A stretch of 56,551 nucleotides of DNA from Leptolinea sp964397625 (GCA_964397625.1 CAYNJT010000012.1:1-56551), one strand, 5' to 3'; shown: positions 42,294-52,194, numbered from the stretch's first letter. Program-made: numbers and translations. Notes: a model not told the origin generated them from the sequence alone.

Positions 42294-43784
42294 ATGAAAT
42301 CAACGGAGATTGTGCTGGAGATCAGGAACCTGATTAAGGACTTCCCAGGTGTACGGGCGGTCAACGATGTAAGCTTCGACATAAAACGAAATACCATACA
42401 CTGCCTGGTTGGAGAGAATGGTGCGGGGAAATCAACCTTGATTAAGATGCTGACTGGCGCGTACGGACGGACCAGCGGGCGAATTCTTCTCAATGGTGAG
42501 GAGTTTAACCCCCGCAGTACACGTGATGCCAAGCTTAAGGGTATCAGTACTTTATTTCAGGAACTCAATGTAGTTAACCAACTTACCGTGGAAGAAAACC
42601 TCACCTTGGGGATGGAAGACACAACATTCGGATTCCTGAGAAAAACTGACAAGATCAACAAAATTCTTAAAGTATTGAACAGTATTGAGCCATCAATAAA
42701 ACCAAAACAACTGGTTTCGAGCTTAAGTGTAGCGAAAAAACAAATTATTGAGATTGCCAAAGCAGTAGCCACCGAATCGGACATCATCATTATGGATGAA
42801 CCGACAGCCGCAATCTCTGAGGCCGAAATTGCCCGACTGTTTACGATTATTAAAGGATTACGCGAAAACAACGTAACAGTCATCTATATTTCTCATCGCC
42901 TGGATGAAATCTTTGAAATTGGAGATTATGTCACGGTCATGCGTGACGGTAAGCATATTGAAACAAAACCCGTATCCCAGATACAGGATCGCATGGAACT
43001 CATAAAGATGATGATCGGGAAAACGGTATTTGAGCAATACACACCCAAAGAAGAAAACACACAGGAAACAATCCTGGAGGTCAATCACCTGACGAATCAC
43101 AGGCTGAAAGATGTTTCCTTTAAAATCCGCGAAGGTGAAATTGTTGGTTTTTATGGGTTAGTGGGAGCAGGAAAAACTGAACTCGCTCGCGCGATTTATG
43201 GAGTAGATGATTACAAAGGCGAAATTCTTTTCAGGGGTAAGAAGATCCTGCCTTCACCGGAAAAGGCAATTTCGGCAGGTATCACCCTTGTGCCGGAAGA
43301 ACGGAGATCCCAGGGTTTATTCACGATCCTGCCCATTCGTTGTAACGTTCCTGTAATGAATATGAAAAAGATTTCCAGGAATGGTTTTATTAACGATCGA
43401 ACAGAACGAAATGTCACAGTCGAATATGTTGAGAAATTAAAAATCGCGACAAACAGCATTGAAAAAGAAGCTTCCAAGCTTTCCGGGGGCAACCAGCAAA
43501 AGGTAGTTTTATCAAAGTGCCTTTTTGCCGATGCAGACTTGTTGATGCTTGATGAACCAACGCGGGGCATTGATGTAGGGGCAAAAAGCGAGATTTATAG
43601 TCTCATTCGCAGGCTTTCCAAAGAGGGAAAGACAATCATCATCTTTTCTTCGGAGTTGCCTGAGGTCATCAATATATGCGACACCATTCACCTTCTTTAT
43701 GATGGAAGATTGAAGTCCACACTGCAAAATGGAAATGATATTAACAGCGAAAAAATCCTTCACATTGTGACTGGAGGGGAATAG
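42294..43784 (+). CDS. Sugar ABC transporter ATP-binding protein (RbsA/XylG type)
   Basis: The 496-residue protein has two fused ABC cassettes as in RbsA/XylG/MglA. The first has Walker A GENGAGKST, a degenerate signature LSVAKKQ and Walker B IIIMDEPTAAIS. The second has the altered P-loop GLVGAGKTE, the canonical signature LSGGNQQK and LLMLDEPTRGIDVG. This asymmetry is normal for the CUT2 class. It pairs with the two permeases downstream (2 and 33 nt gaps) to import a monosaccharide. Confidence 0.94.
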   Translation: MKSTEIVLEIRNLIKDFPGVRAVNDVSFDIKRNTIHCLVGENGAGKSTLIKMLTGAYGRTSGRILLNGEEFNPRSTRDAKLKGISTLFQELNVVNQLTVEENLTLGMEDTTFGFLRKTDKINKILKVLNSIEPSIKPKQLVSSLSVAKKQIIEIAKAVATESDIIIMDEPTAAISEAEIARLFTIIKGLRENNVTVIYISHRLDEIFEIGDYVTVMRDGKHIETKPVSQIQDRMELIKMMIGKTVFEQYTPKEENTQETILEVNHLTNHRLKDVSFKIREGEIVGFYGLVGAGKTELARAIYGVDDYKGEILFRGKKILPSPEKAISAGITLVPEERRSQGLFTILPIRCNVPVMNMKKISRNGFINDRTERNVTVEYVEKLKIATNSIEKEASKLSGGNQQKVVLSKCLFADADLLMLDEPTRGIDVGAKSEIYSLIRRLSKEGKTIIIFSSELPEVINICDTIHLLYDGRLKSTLQNGNDINSEKILHIVTGGE

Positions 43785-43786
43785 GC

Positions 43787-44809
43787 ATGGAAGAAAAACT
43801 GAGCAAGAAACAAGTTTTGGGCAACAAGCTCAGCGATGAAACATTCATCACCCTGTGTATGGTTGGTGTGCTGTTATTCGTGTTTACGTTAGCCAGTTTC
43901 GTTGTCCCGAATTTTTATAAACCCCAGAACATTCTCAACCTGATTACCAATAATTGGTTTTTGGTCATCCTAGGTATTGGTGTTACCTTCCTGTTGATTA
44001 CCGGTAATTTGGACATGTCGGTGGGTGGAAACATCGCGTTGACCGGCGTTTTAGCCGTGTATTTCTGTCAGGGGTATAACGTTTCTCAAAACGAATTAGC
44101 CAATGGTCTTGGTTTGCCATATGTTGTGGCCGTTATCCTGGCTTTATTATGCGCGATGGGCGTTGGCGCCATCAACGCATTTTTCATTGCCAAATTGAAG
44201 GTTCCTTCCATTATTGTCACACTCGGCACCATGATGTTGGCGCGCGGTACGGCACAGGTAATTACACAGGGCGCCCAACGGAACACAAGTCTGCCAGATG
44301 AATTTGGCATACTTGGGGAAACCATGCTGCCGGGTACAAACATTCAACTATCGGTAGTGGTGATGATTACTCTATTAATCATCGCGCTAATCATTGAGAA
44401 AAAGACGATATTTGGGAGACGTATTTATCTTATCGGCGCGAACCCAGAGGCGGCTAGACTCTCGGGAATCAACGTTACGAAATACATCTCCATCCTATAC
44501 ATATTGAGCGGTTTACTCGCCGGGATTACAGGTATTCTCCTGGCTTCCGAATTCAAAGCCGGTGTATCCAGCCGGGCTTTGGGGTATGAATTTGATGCGT
44601 TGGTAATCGCGCTTCTTGGCGGTGTGAGCATCGCGGGTGGTTTTGGTTCTGTGGAAGGCATGTTTGTTGGCGCACTCATCCTTTCTGTGGTTACCACATC
44701 TGCCACAGGGTTGTTACTATCACCAGACTGGCAATTCACGCTGAAAGCAATTGTTACATTTATTGCAATTCTTGCGCAGCGCTTCGCCCTGGATAAAAGA
44801 AAGGGTTAA
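43787..44809 (+). CDS. Sugar ABC transporter permease (RbsC type)
   Basis: The 340-residue membrane protein has RbsC features: GIGVTFLLITGNLDMSVGGNIALTGV, the central NAFFIAKLKVPSIIVTLGTMMLARG, and the coupling segment RRIYLIGANPEAARLSGINV. Eight to ten TM helices are expected. It starts 2 nt after the ATPase stop. Confidence 0.93.
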   Translation: MEEKLSKKQVLGNKLSDETFITLCMVGVLLFVFTLASFVVPNFYKPQNILNLITNNWFLVILGIGVTFLLITGNLDMSVGGNIALTGVLAVYFCQGYNVSQNELANGLGLPYVVAVILALLCAMGVGAINAFFIAKLKVPSIIVTLGTMMLARGTAQVITQGAQRNTSLPDEFGILGETMLPGTNIQLSVVVMITLLIIALIIEKKTIFGRRIYLIGANPEAARLSGINVTKYISILYILSGLLAGITGILLASEFKAGVSSRALGYEFDALVIALLGGVSIAGGFGSVEGMFVGALILSVVTTSATGLLLSPDWQFTLKAIVTFIAILAQRFALDKRKG

Positions 44810-44842
44810 GGATGCTTTGCATCTTTTCGAGGAGCAGGTAAC

Positions 44843-45880
44843 GTGAAAACAGAAAAAGCAAATTCTCAACAAATTCAAATGGAATCCTCAACATCAATGA
44901 GAACAATTGTTAAACAGTACTATATTTACGCTGTATTGATATTGATTGTTTTCATCTTCAGCATGATGAAATTGGACCAGGTTGCTTTTTTTGAACCGGG
45001 CCACTTTCTAAGCCCTGACAGCATTATTAACATTCTTCGCAGCGCAGTGCCCATACTCACCCTCAGCGGGGCGTTCACGCTTCTTATGATCTCCGGGAAT
45101 ATTGACCTTTCTGTTGGGAGCGCCATGAGTTTAAGCGCTGTGATTTTTTCCTGGATGATCCTGAATGGGTACGATTTTCTCCCGGCGTTCTTCATCACTT
45201 TGGTAGTCGGAATCGTCATGGGGTTCCTTAACGGGTATCTGGTGATGAAGTTGCGCATCACACCTGTAATTGCCACTCTAATTACACTCAGCCTGTTTAA
45301 GGGAACAGCTCTCCTAATTGTGCCTGATGGTTTATCCGCGATTAAGTCAACGGCTAATCAAGAAATGCCAGCCTGGATTAATAATTACGGACGTCAAGAA
45401 GTTCTTTTTGGGCTTCCATGGGCATTCTGGATCGCCATAGCTGTAATTATTATTTGGTTAGTCATCCAGAAAAAGATGATTTTAGGAAAGTATGCAGCCG
45501 CGATAGGCGGCAACCGCCTGGCGGCTGAGTTGTCAGGAATTAATGCCGTGCAGGTGGGTTGGATAATCTATGTATTGGTTGGCCTGTTTGCCGCGTTGGC
45601 CGGAATCGCCCGCGCAAGCTATATGTCTCTTGGTGACCCTCTTTCAGGTGATGGCATGGAGACATCGTGCATTATTGCCGTGTTGCTGGGTGGAACAGCA
45701 TTCACGGGCGGTGAAGGATCAACATTAAAAACAACAATCGGGGCTCTCATTATTATCTGTGTGACAACAGGTTTGATGACTGTTATTCCCGCCTACTGGC
45801 AGATGGTAGCTATGGGGAGTGTCCTCCTAATCGCAGTAGTTATCAACACATTGCTTTCAACTGAAAAAGTTAAAGCATAG
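44843..45880 (+). CDS. Sugar ABC transporter permease, second subunit (RbsC type)
   Basis: The GTG start at 44843 follows GAGGAG. The 345-residue protein is related to but distinct from the preceding permease: LSGAFTLLMISGNIDLSVGSAMSLSAV, LNGYLVMKLRITPVIATLITLSLFKG, GKYAAAIGGNRLAAELSGINAVQ. Two different permeases imply a heterodimeric channel, as in AI-2/LsrCD- or rhamnose-type systems. Confidence 0.93.
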   Translation: MKTEKANSQQIQMESSTSMRTIVKQYYIYAVLILIVFIFSMMKLDQVAFFEPGHFLSPDSIINILRSAVPILTLSGAFTLLMISGNIDLSVGSAMSLSAVIFSWMILNGYDFLPAFFITLVVGIVMGFLNGYLVMKLRITPVIATLITLSLFKGTALLIVPDGLSAIKSTANQEMPAWINNYGRQEVLFGLPWAFWIAIAVIIIWLVIQKKMILGKYAAAIGGNRLAAELSGINAVQVGWIIYVLVGLFAALAGIARASYMSLGDPLSGDGMETSCIIAVLLGGTAFTGGEGSTLKTTIGALIIICVTTGLMTVIPAYWQMVAMGSVLLIAVVINTLLSTEKVKA

Positions 45881-45936
45881 AGTTAGTTTTCAATGAAATT
45901 TTGGATTACTCTCAAAACCGCATTGGAGAATTTGTC

Positions 45937-46815
45937 ATGTTCAAAATGCCAGTAGGTCTCTATGAAAAAGCGTTGCCCGATGAACTGTCATGGGAAGAAC
46001 GTCTGGAAGCTGCCGGCCGGGCTGGTTATGACTTCGTTGAAATCTCAATCGACGAGAGTGACGAGAGACTCTCCAGATTAGATTGGTCAAAAGCCGAACG
46101 GGCAGAATTGCGTCATTCCATTTCCAATACTGGTATTCGGATCATGACCATGTGTTTAAGCGGACACCGAAAATATCCGCTTGGCAGCCACTCGCCATCC
46201 CTTTGCAGAAAGGGTCAGGATATTTTGCATAAAGCAATTGACTTTGCAGGAGACATTGGCCTGCGAGTGGTTCAAGTGATGGGCTATGATGTTTTCTATG
46301 AAACAAGTGATGAAGAAACCCGGGCGAACTTTATTGAAGGCCTCTGGTTGGGGGCCCAATGGGCCAGTCAATCTGGTGTGATGTTGGGGCTTGAAAATCT
46401 TGACACACCTTTTGTAGATAACCTCAGTAAAGCCCTGGAAATTATTCGCGAGATTGATTCACCCTGGCTTCGGCTGTATCCAGATATTGGAAATCTTGCC
46501 GCAGCCGGATATTATCCACCTCAAGAGATTTTGCTTGCCAAAAATCAATTGCTGGGTGTTCATGTCAAAGATGCCCTGCCGAAGATTATTCGCGGTGTGC
46601 CATATGAAAAAGGGATAGTTCCTTTTAAAGAAACCTTCCGCGCATTGGCTGATATTGGTTTCTGGGGAATGCTCGGGGTAGAGATGTGGGGCCAAATGCA
46701 TACAGATGAAGACCCCATGGAGGCCGCAACAGCCGCGCGCAGATTGGTGGATAGATTGGTTTCAGAAACCTGGCCAACCGGGCAGACATTACTTCGCCAT
46801 GTGGAAGACGTATGA
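45937..46815 (+). CDS. L-ribulose-5-phosphate 3-epimerase (UlaE/SgbU-like)
   Basis: I choose the ATG at 45937, with GGAG 8 nt upstream, over a TTG at 45901. The 292-residue TIM barrel closely follows E. coli UlaE: PVGLYEKALPDELSWEERL, EISIDESDERLSRLDWS, MCLSGHRKYPLGSHSPS, LYPDIGNLAAAG, GVHVKDALP and the late Glu in GVEMWGQM. Predicted metal ligands are the Glu in LGLENLD, Asp in YPDIGN, His in GVHVKD and Glu in VEMW. It interconverts L-xylulose 5-phosphate and L-ribulose 5-phosphate. In E. coli it acts directly after KGPDC, whose homologue is in the BMC operon. It overlaps the next gene by 4 nt. Confidence 0.92.
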   Translation: MFKMPVGLYEKALPDELSWEERLEAAGRAGYDFVEISIDESDERLSRLDWSKAERAELRHSISNTGIRIMTMCLSGHRKYPLGSHSPSLCRKGQDILHKAIDFAGDIGLRVVQVMGYDVFYETSDEETRANFIEGLWLGAQWASQSGVMLGLENLDTPFVDNLSKALEIIREIDSPWLRLYPDIGNLAAAGYYPPQEILLAKNQLLGVHVKDALPKIIRGVPYEKGIVPFKETFRALADIGFWGMLGVEMWGQMHTDEDPMEAATAARRLVDRLVSETWPTGQTLLRHVEDV

Positions 46816-47723
46816 ACACGATAAATATTGAATCAAAAAAAGGTCCTGATGTAATAATTATCCCGGGAGATCGGTATTTTCCGGAAGGCGTGACGGTCTC
46901 TTCAAATGGGACTTTCTATGTGGGAAGTCTTTATGAAGGATGCATAATGAGATGCCTGCCCGGGAAATCTCAAATGGAACCGTTTATCGAACCGGGTGTG
47001 AATGGCCTAGTTTCTGTTCTTGGCTTATGGCCGGATGAAACGCGGAATATTCTTTGGGCGTGTTCTTCTGATTTTGGTAATGGCAAGTTGGCTGGAACAG
47101 CGCCGGTTGGGGTCAAGGCTTTTGACCTTCAAACAGGCGCGCCCAGGGGAAGTTATGATTTCCCCGGCGGCGGCTTTGCCAATGATTTGACTTTTGATGC
47201 ACAGGGCAACCTGTATGTTACTGATTCATGGTCGCCCCGCATACTGCGATTGCCTTTTGGAAGCACTTCACTGGAAGAGTGGATTGTAGACCCTCAACTC
47301 GGAACCGACCAATGGAGCCTAAATGGTATTGATTGTGACCGATCACAAAATGTGATTTATACGGTTAATCAGAAAAAAGGTGAACTGTTTCGCATCCCCA
47401 TACGTGACAATGGATGTTCCGGCGAAGTGACAAAAATACAACCATCGCAGGAGATCCGAAGGCCGGATGGATTAAAGGTGATTGGACCCAACCTTCTGGC
47501 TGCCGCTGAAGGTGGAGCGGGTGGAATGGCAGTCATGCGAATTGACAGTGACACAGCCGATGTACGCAGGATTGCGGCAAACCTGGATGCAGTAACGACC
47601 TTTGCATATTACCAGGGGAATGCCTGGGTGGTTGAAGGACAATCGGATCATTTTTGGGACCCGGATAACGCAGGCCCGGATGCATCTCCCCCATTCAGAA
47701 TTGTAAAAGTTCCGCTCTTTTGA
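46812..47723 (+). CDS. SMP-30/gluconolactonase-like beta-propeller protein
   Basis: The 303-residue protein has repeated propeller strands (FPEGVTVSSNGTFYVGSLYEGCIMR, FANDLTFDAQGNLYVTDSWSPRILR, LNGIDCDRSQNVIYTVNQKKGELFRI). The metal-site residues of SMP-30 lactonases appear to be present (Glu in PEG, Asn/Asp in FANDL, Asn in LNGI). Such enzymes open sugar lactones to acids. Its start overlaps the UlaE-like stop (ATGA), so it is coupled to the pentose-phosphate steps. If the pathway substrate is a lactone or sugar acid, this would be an entry step. It could also be a non-enzymatic relative. Confidence 0.82.
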   Translation: MNTINIESKKGPDVIIIPGDRYFPEGVTVSSNGTFYVGSLYEGCIMRCLPGKSQMEPFIEPGVNGLVSVLGLWPDETRNILWACSSDFGNGKLAGTAPVGVKAFDLQTGAPRGSYDFPGGGFANDLTFDAQGNLYVTDSWSPRILRLPFGSTSLEEWIVDPQLGTDQWSLNGIDCDRSQNVIYTVNQKKGELFRIPIRDNGCSGEVTKIQPSQEIRRPDGLKVIGPNLLAAAEGGAGGMAVMRIDSDTADVRRIAANLDAVTTFAYYQGNAWVVEGQSDHFWDPDNAGPDASPPFRIVKVPLF

Positions 47724-47832
47724 GCAATGAAGATAATTCGGCCGCAGTTGGCACTGATTGCCTGAATGTCAAAAGCCGCCCTGAGAATTTCCAAAAAACT
47801 GTGGCAAATCAATAATTAACCGGAGAAACATT

Positions 47833-48486
47833 ATGATTTTAGAACAATTACGTGAGATCGTATGTAAATGCAATAAGGAATTGCCTGCAAACGGGCTAGT
47901 CAAGATGACTAGTGGTAATGTGAGCGGCCGTGATCGGGAAACTGGATATGTCGTCATCAAACCCAGTGGTTACACCTTCAGCGAATTAACTCCTGCCCAC
48001 ATGGTTGTTGTTGATATGGATGGACGTGTTGTTGAAGGTAACTTGAAACCTTCAACAGATACGGATACTCACCTGTATGTTTATCGACATCGCCCTGATA
48101 TTTTTGGTATGGTGCACACACATTCTCCTTATGCGAGCAGCTTTGCCGCGTTGGGCGAGCCAATTCCAGCCTGTTTAACAGCATCTGCCATGCTGGGTGG
48201 TGAAATTCCCCTGGGCGGGTACGCGCCCATTGGTGGAGCGGATATTGGGCAGGAAATCATAAATAAAATCGGCAACGCATTAGCCATAGTTATGCAAAAT
48301 CATGGTGTTTTCACGATAGGTTCTTCACCGCAGGAAGCAACCAAAATGGCCGTCGAAGTCGAAGAAATTGCCAAAATTTCTCATCTGGCTTTGGTACGTG
48401 GGAAACCCATATTATTAACCCCCCAACAAATTAGTTATATGATTGACCTATATAAAAACGAATATGGGCAGCGGGTTAATGAATAG
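47833..48486 (+). CDS. Class II aldolase/L-ribulose-5-phosphate 4-epimerase (UlaF/AraD-like)
   Basis: The 217-residue protein has the AraD-type opening GLVKMTSGNVSGRDRETGYVVIKPSG and KPSTDTDTH (with Asp76). Zn ligands are His95 and His97 (MVHTHS), with His157 in QNHG. AraD uses Asp76, His95 and His97 at the same numbers. The sequence is closer to AraD/UlaF than to FucA in these segments. The expected product is D-xylulose 5-phosphate from L-ribulose 5-phosphate; aldolase action on a related phosphate cannot be excluded. It is slightly shorter than AraD (231 residues), lacking part of the middle insertion. Confidence 0.88.
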   Translation: MILEQLREIVCKCNKELPANGLVKMTSGNVSGRDRETGYVVIKPSGYTFSELTPAHMVVVDMDGRVVEGNLKPSTDTDTHLYVYRHRPDIFGMVHTHSPYASSFAALGEPIPACLTASAMLGGEIPLGGYAPIGGADIGQEIINKIGNALAIVMQNHGVFTIGSSPQEATKMAVEVEEIAKISHLALVRGKPILLTPQQISYMIDLYKNEYGQRVNE

Positions 48487-48622
48487 AGGGTAAGTCTTGT
48501 GTCAGTGATGTTTTGAATGGAAAGAGAGAAGTATCCGGGGTATCTGGTACAGACTACCCGCATGTGGTGATGGATAATTAGCATCTGGTGATCTGGAAGA
48601 TAAACTGAACTGGAAGAAATCA

Positions 48623-49408
48623 ATGCCTTCATTATCATTTATAAAACATCTCATTATCGATATGGATGGGGTCTTGTATCTGGGGAACCAGCCCATGCCT
48701 GGTTTATGCGACTTCTTTGACTTCCTTCGGAAACGCTCCATCTCTTTTATCCTCGCAACCAATAACTCAACCCGTACTCCAAAGGAATATGTCGACAAAC
48801 TCGCAGGCATGGGCGTGACGGTTTTTGAGAAAGAAGTATTGGTCTCCGGGCAGGCGACCGCACGATACCTGGCTCGTGAGTATCCCCGCGGCACAAGAGT
48901 TCATGTGTTTGGAATGCCGGCTCTTAAGACAGCCATTGTCGAAGAAGGTTTTATCCTTGCCGATGAAGATGTCCAACTGGTTGTGGCAAGCATGGATCGC
49001 GACATAACGTATGAAAAACTTAAACGGGCGGCATTATTGATCAGGAACGGTGCGCGCTTTATCGCGACGAACCTTGACCCAACCAACCCGTCGGAAGAAG
49101 GATTATTGCCAGGCACCGGTTCAATGATAGTTGCCCTTGAAGCCGCTTCTGGTGTAAAGGCGAAGGCGATTGGCAAGCCTGAACCAATCATGTATGAACT
49201 GGCAATGAACCAGATGAACGCAGACCGTGAAAAAACCGCCGTGATTGGCGATCGCGTGGATACAGATATCCTTGGAGGAAAAAAGGCAAACCTTACAACC
49301 ATATGTGTATTATCCGGTTCTTCAGATCGTGCCGAAGCCGAAGCTATTGGCACGGACATGATTTTTGAGGATATTGCTCACTTGTTGGAAATTTGGAAAC
49401 AGGTATAG
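48623..49408 (+). CDS. HAD-family phosphatase (NagD-like)
   Basis: The 261-residue protein has the HAD class IIA order: IIDMDGVLYLGNQP with the nucleophile Asp, ATNNSTRTP with motif II Thr/Asn, a cap domain in the middle, then KAIGKPEPIMYELA (motif III Lys) and VIGDRVDTDILGGKKA (motif IV). Such enzymes dephosphorylate sugar phosphates, nucleotides or 4-nitrophenyl phosphate in vitro. In this cluster it may clear dead-end phosphorylated sugars. A 136-bp gap lies upstream with no clear promoter. Confidence 0.92.
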   Translation: MPSLSFIKHLIIDMDGVLYLGNQPMPGLCDFFDFLRKRSISFILATNNSTRTPKEYVDKLAGMGVTVFEKEVLVSGQATARYLAREYPRGTRVHVFGMPALKTAIVEEGFILADEDVQLVVASMDRDITYEKLKRAALLIRNGARFIATNLDPTNPSEEGLLPGTGSMIVALEAASGVKAKAIGKPEPIMYELAMNQMNADREKTAVIGDRVDTDILGGKKANLTTICVLSGSSDRAEAEAIGTDMIFEDIAHLLEIWKQV

Positions 49409-49783
49409 TAATTAACCCGGAGGATACTTCGAAGCCTACAATGAAATACAGTCAGCGATTGCAGGAAAGGATCTAAGTTGCAAACATCATTCACCAGATT
49501 GGCATCCCGTCTCTTTTGAGTTTGGAGGCTTGGATTTGAATCAATCACATGGTACCGCTTCCATCGCGAACTATATCGGAAGAAAAGGAACAGCAACTTC
49601 TGGTCGAAGCATTATTCCAAATTGATACAGAAAATGTTGATTTTGTGGAAAAAGCGTTCGCCGGGAATTCAATCAATTGGCACTTTCGCTGGCAACAGGT
49701 AGTACCACACCCTCCGGTCAATACGAATTCTCCACTGAACAGACCAGAGTAACCCTCACTTACAAATACAAGAAGGAGGCTTT
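49409..49783 (+). pseudogene. Possible decayed gene in a 375-bp gap
   Basis: Protein-like sequence appears in three successive frames with no good start. It reads first as FEAYNEIQSAIAG...WHPVSFEFGGLDL, up to a stop near 49621. It then continues as a second frame (about 49549-49752, IDTENVDFVEKAFAGNS), and finally as LATGSTTPSGQYEFSTEQTR, ending just before the aldolase gene. This pattern suggests a short gene broken by frameshifts, or chance. I do not recognise a family. The AAGGAGG before 49784 belongs to the aldolase. Confidence 0.3.
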
Positions 49784-50650
49784 ATGAAATTCCTGACTTT
49801 GACAGAAATATTACAACCTTGTGTGGGGCAAAGTTGGGCTGTGGGGGCATATGATACCTGTAACCTTGAGATCACAAGAGCCATCGTGGACGCGGCCGCG
49901 GCTGACCAGGCACCGGCCATAATCATGATCTACCCAAATCATATACCGCTGAGTGAATGGGCATCATTGAAAAGGATTGTTGAAACAGAAGTCGAAAGAA
50001 CGAATATCCCGGCTGCGTTAGTACTTGACCATGCCAGCACAATTGATCAGATAAAACGCGCGATTGATCTCGGATTTTCTGGGGTTATGATCGACGCATC
50101 ACTTAAACCGTTGGATGAAAATATTGCCTTGTCCAGACAGGCTGTTGAGATTGCTCATGCCGAAGGGGTTTCTGTCGAGGCAGAATTGGGTCATGTCGGT
50201 CAGGGTGATCAAATTGACAGCGAAAACCAGGCACAAGCCCACCTGACACGAGTTGAGGATGCAGAGCGCTTTGTGCGTGAGACCGGTGTGGACGCGCTGG
50301 CCGTTTCGATTGGCACATTGCATGGATTGTATCGGGGTACACCGAAGCTCGATTTTGAACGCCTTGCTCAACTACGCAGGACCTGCACGATACCTCTGGT
50401 ACTACACGGCGGCTCAGACACGCCGGATATGGACATTCGCCGAGCCATTGAAACAGGAATTGACAAAATTAATATCTGGACTGATGTTCGGATCCCTTTC
50501 TTACAGGATATGAAAAAGACTCTGGAAGGTCCAGTTGAAAAAATTGAAGTGGGTGATCTGTATAGATCCGCGCAGATGGTTGCGACCAATGTGATCCGAA
50601 ATAAGAACAAGCTTTTAGGTTCAGCCGGCAAAGCTGATCTATATAAATAG
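49784..50650 (+). CDS. Class II ketose-bisphosphate aldolase (FbaA/GatY type)
   Basis: The 288-residue TIM barrel has the class II aldolase metal motifs: VLDHAST (first His), GVMIDASLKP, SVEAELGHVG with the Glu/His pair, GTLHGLY and LVLHGGSD, plus the phosphate-binding DKINIWTD in place of the more usual KVNIxT. The enzyme would cleave a ketose 1,6-bisphosphate to DHAP and an aldehyde. Fructose-bisphosphate and tagatose-bisphosphate cannot be told apart. It lies 20 nt before the kinase gene, suggesting a shared transcript. Confidence 0.9.
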   Translation: MKFLTLTEILQPCVGQSWAVGAYDTCNLEITRAIVDAAAADQAPAIIMIYPNHIPLSEWASLKRIVETEVERTNIPAALVLDHASTIDQIKRAIDLGFSGVMIDASLKPLDENIALSRQAVEIAHAEGVSVEAELGHVGQGDQIDSENQAQAHLTRVEDAERFVRETGVDALAVSIGTLHGLYRGTPKLDFERLAQLRRTCTIPLVLHGGSDTPDMDIRRAIETGIDKINIWTDVRIPFLQDMKKTLEGPVEKIEVGDLYRSAQMVATNVIRNKNKLLGSAGKADLYK

Positions 50651-50670
50651 TGATTTTCTGGAGATAAACC

Positions 50671-52194
50671 ATGGGTCAGTATCTACTAGGCATCGATAAC
50701 GGAAGCACTGTATCCAAAGCCGCTCTCTTTGATTTTCATGGAAAAGAGATTGCCGTGGCGAGCTGCAAAGCCGAAACCATATTCCCATCCCCGGGGTGGA
50801 CAGAACGTAATATGGATTTGCTTTGGGAAAGTACGGCATGCGCCATCCATGACGTGATTTCCAAATCAGGTGCCAGCCCCGAAGAGGTTGTTGCCGTTGG
50901 CAATACCGGCCATGGCAATGGCGTTTATCTACTGGATAAACAGGGCAACCCGCTTCGCAACGGAGTGTTATCCATGGACACCCGTGCCGCAGATATCGTT
51001 ACTGAATGGAATGCGCGCGATCTCCATAAAAAAGTATTTCCGTTTACAACCCAGTCCTTTTGGCCAGCACAACCAAACGCAATTCTCGCCTGGCTAAAAA
51101 AATTTGAACCGCAAAATTATGAGCGGATTGGTTCCATATTAATGATCAAGGACTATATCAAATACCGCCTGACAGGGGAAATTTCAGGCGATTATACTGA
51201 TATGAGTGCTACCAGCCTGATGGATGTTCGTAATCGATGTTATTCGCAAGAATTGATGAAATTGTTCGATCTATCAGAAGTGTATGAAGCTTTGCCGCCC
51301 TTAAAACAGAGTTTTGACGTGTGTGGGCGTGTAACTCCTTCGGCAGCTCAAATCACTGGCTTAAAAGTTGGTACTCCTGTAGTGGGGGGAGTGTTTGATG
51401 TGGACGCGAGCGCCATCGGAGCCGGCGCGATAAACGAAAATCAGGCTTGCCTCGTTATGGGTAGTTGGAGCATTAACGAAGTAATTACCAGGGATCCCAT
51501 CGTTGATCCAGATCTATTTATGACCACTCTTTTCGCGGATCCTGGTCTTTTTCTCACAATTGAGGGCAGCGCGACTTCAGCGACAAATTTGGAATGGTTT
51601 GTCAATCAATTTTGCGGTGAAGAACAGGCTGAAGCAAAAAGGCGTGGGGTCTCAGTTTATGAAATATGCAATGAAGAGGTGGGAAGTCTGACTCCTGACA
51701 GTACAAATATTATTTTCCACCCCTTCCTTTTTGGGTCCAATGTTCAACCATCGGCGCGCGCGGGATTTTACGGGGTGGCGGGTTGGCACACACGCGCTCA
51801 TCTACTCCGTGCGCTTTACGAAGGAGTTGTGTTTGGCCATTTGAACCACATCGAAAAATTGCGAAAAGCTGGCGGCCAAATTAATACGGCAAGGCTTGCC
51901 GGAGGAGGCTCACGGAGTCTGGTGTGGTCGCAAATGTTTGCCGACATGATTCAGGTGCCCATCGAAATCACGGATGGGAATGAACTTGGAGCTCGCGGAG
52001 CCGCCCTTTCCGCCGGGATAGGCGCAGGAATATACAAAAACTATGCTGAGGCCGTTCAAGCGGCGGTATCTGTCGTCCGAACTCACGAACCTGTTCCAGC
52101 CAATACCCGGGTGTATCTGGCGCGTTATGCCGAGTACGAAAGACTGATCAGAGTGATGCAAGAACCGTGGGAATTCTTGCATAAGCTGGATTGA
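50671..52194 (+). CDS. FGGY-family sugar kinase, LyxK (L-xylulokinase)-like
   Basis: The 507-residue protein has the FGGY start YLLGIDNGSTVSKAALFD and continues like E. coli LyxK. Shared phrases include PSPGWTERNMDLLWES, GNTGHGNGVYLLDKQGNPL, KVGTPVVGGVFDVDASAIGAG, NLEWFVNQF, FHPFLFGSNVQPSARAGFYG and WHTRAHLLRALYEGVVFGH. The Gly-rich ATP site RLAGGGSRSLVWSQM is intact. LyxK phosphorylates L-xylulose and, in the yia pathway, 3-keto-L-gulonate, giving the KGPDC substrate. It fits the UlaD-UlaE-UlaF set around it. Residue-level specificity cannot be read from sequence. Confidence 0.9.
   Translation: MGQYLLGIDNGSTVSKAALFDFHGKEIAVASCKAETIFPSPGWTERNMDLLWESTACAIHDVISKSGASPEEVVAVGNTGHGNGVYLLDKQGNPLRNGVLSMDTRAADIVTEWNARDLHKKVFPFTTQSFWPAQPNAILAWLKKFEPQNYERIGSILMIKDYIKYRLTGEISGDYTDMSATSLMDVRNRCYSQELMKLFDLSEVYEALPPLKQSFDVCGRVTPSAAQITGLKVGTPVVGGVFDVDASAIGAGAINENQACLVMGSWSINEVITRDPIVDPDLFMTTLFADPGLFLTIEGSATSATNLEWFVNQFCGEEQAEAKRRGVSVYEICNEEVGSLTPDSTNIIFHPFLFGSNVQPSARAGFYGVAGWHTRAHLLRALYEGVVFGHLNHIEKLRKAGGQINTARLAGGGSRSLVWSQMFADMIQVPIEITDGNELGARGAALSAGIGAGIYKNYAEAVQAAVSVVRTHEPVPANTRVYLARYAEYERLIRVMQEPWEFLHKLD

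Noticed and set aside
50099..50371. Reverse-strand frames opposite the class II aldolase
   Set aside because: They are shadows; the forward frame has all metal-binding motifs of class II aldolases.
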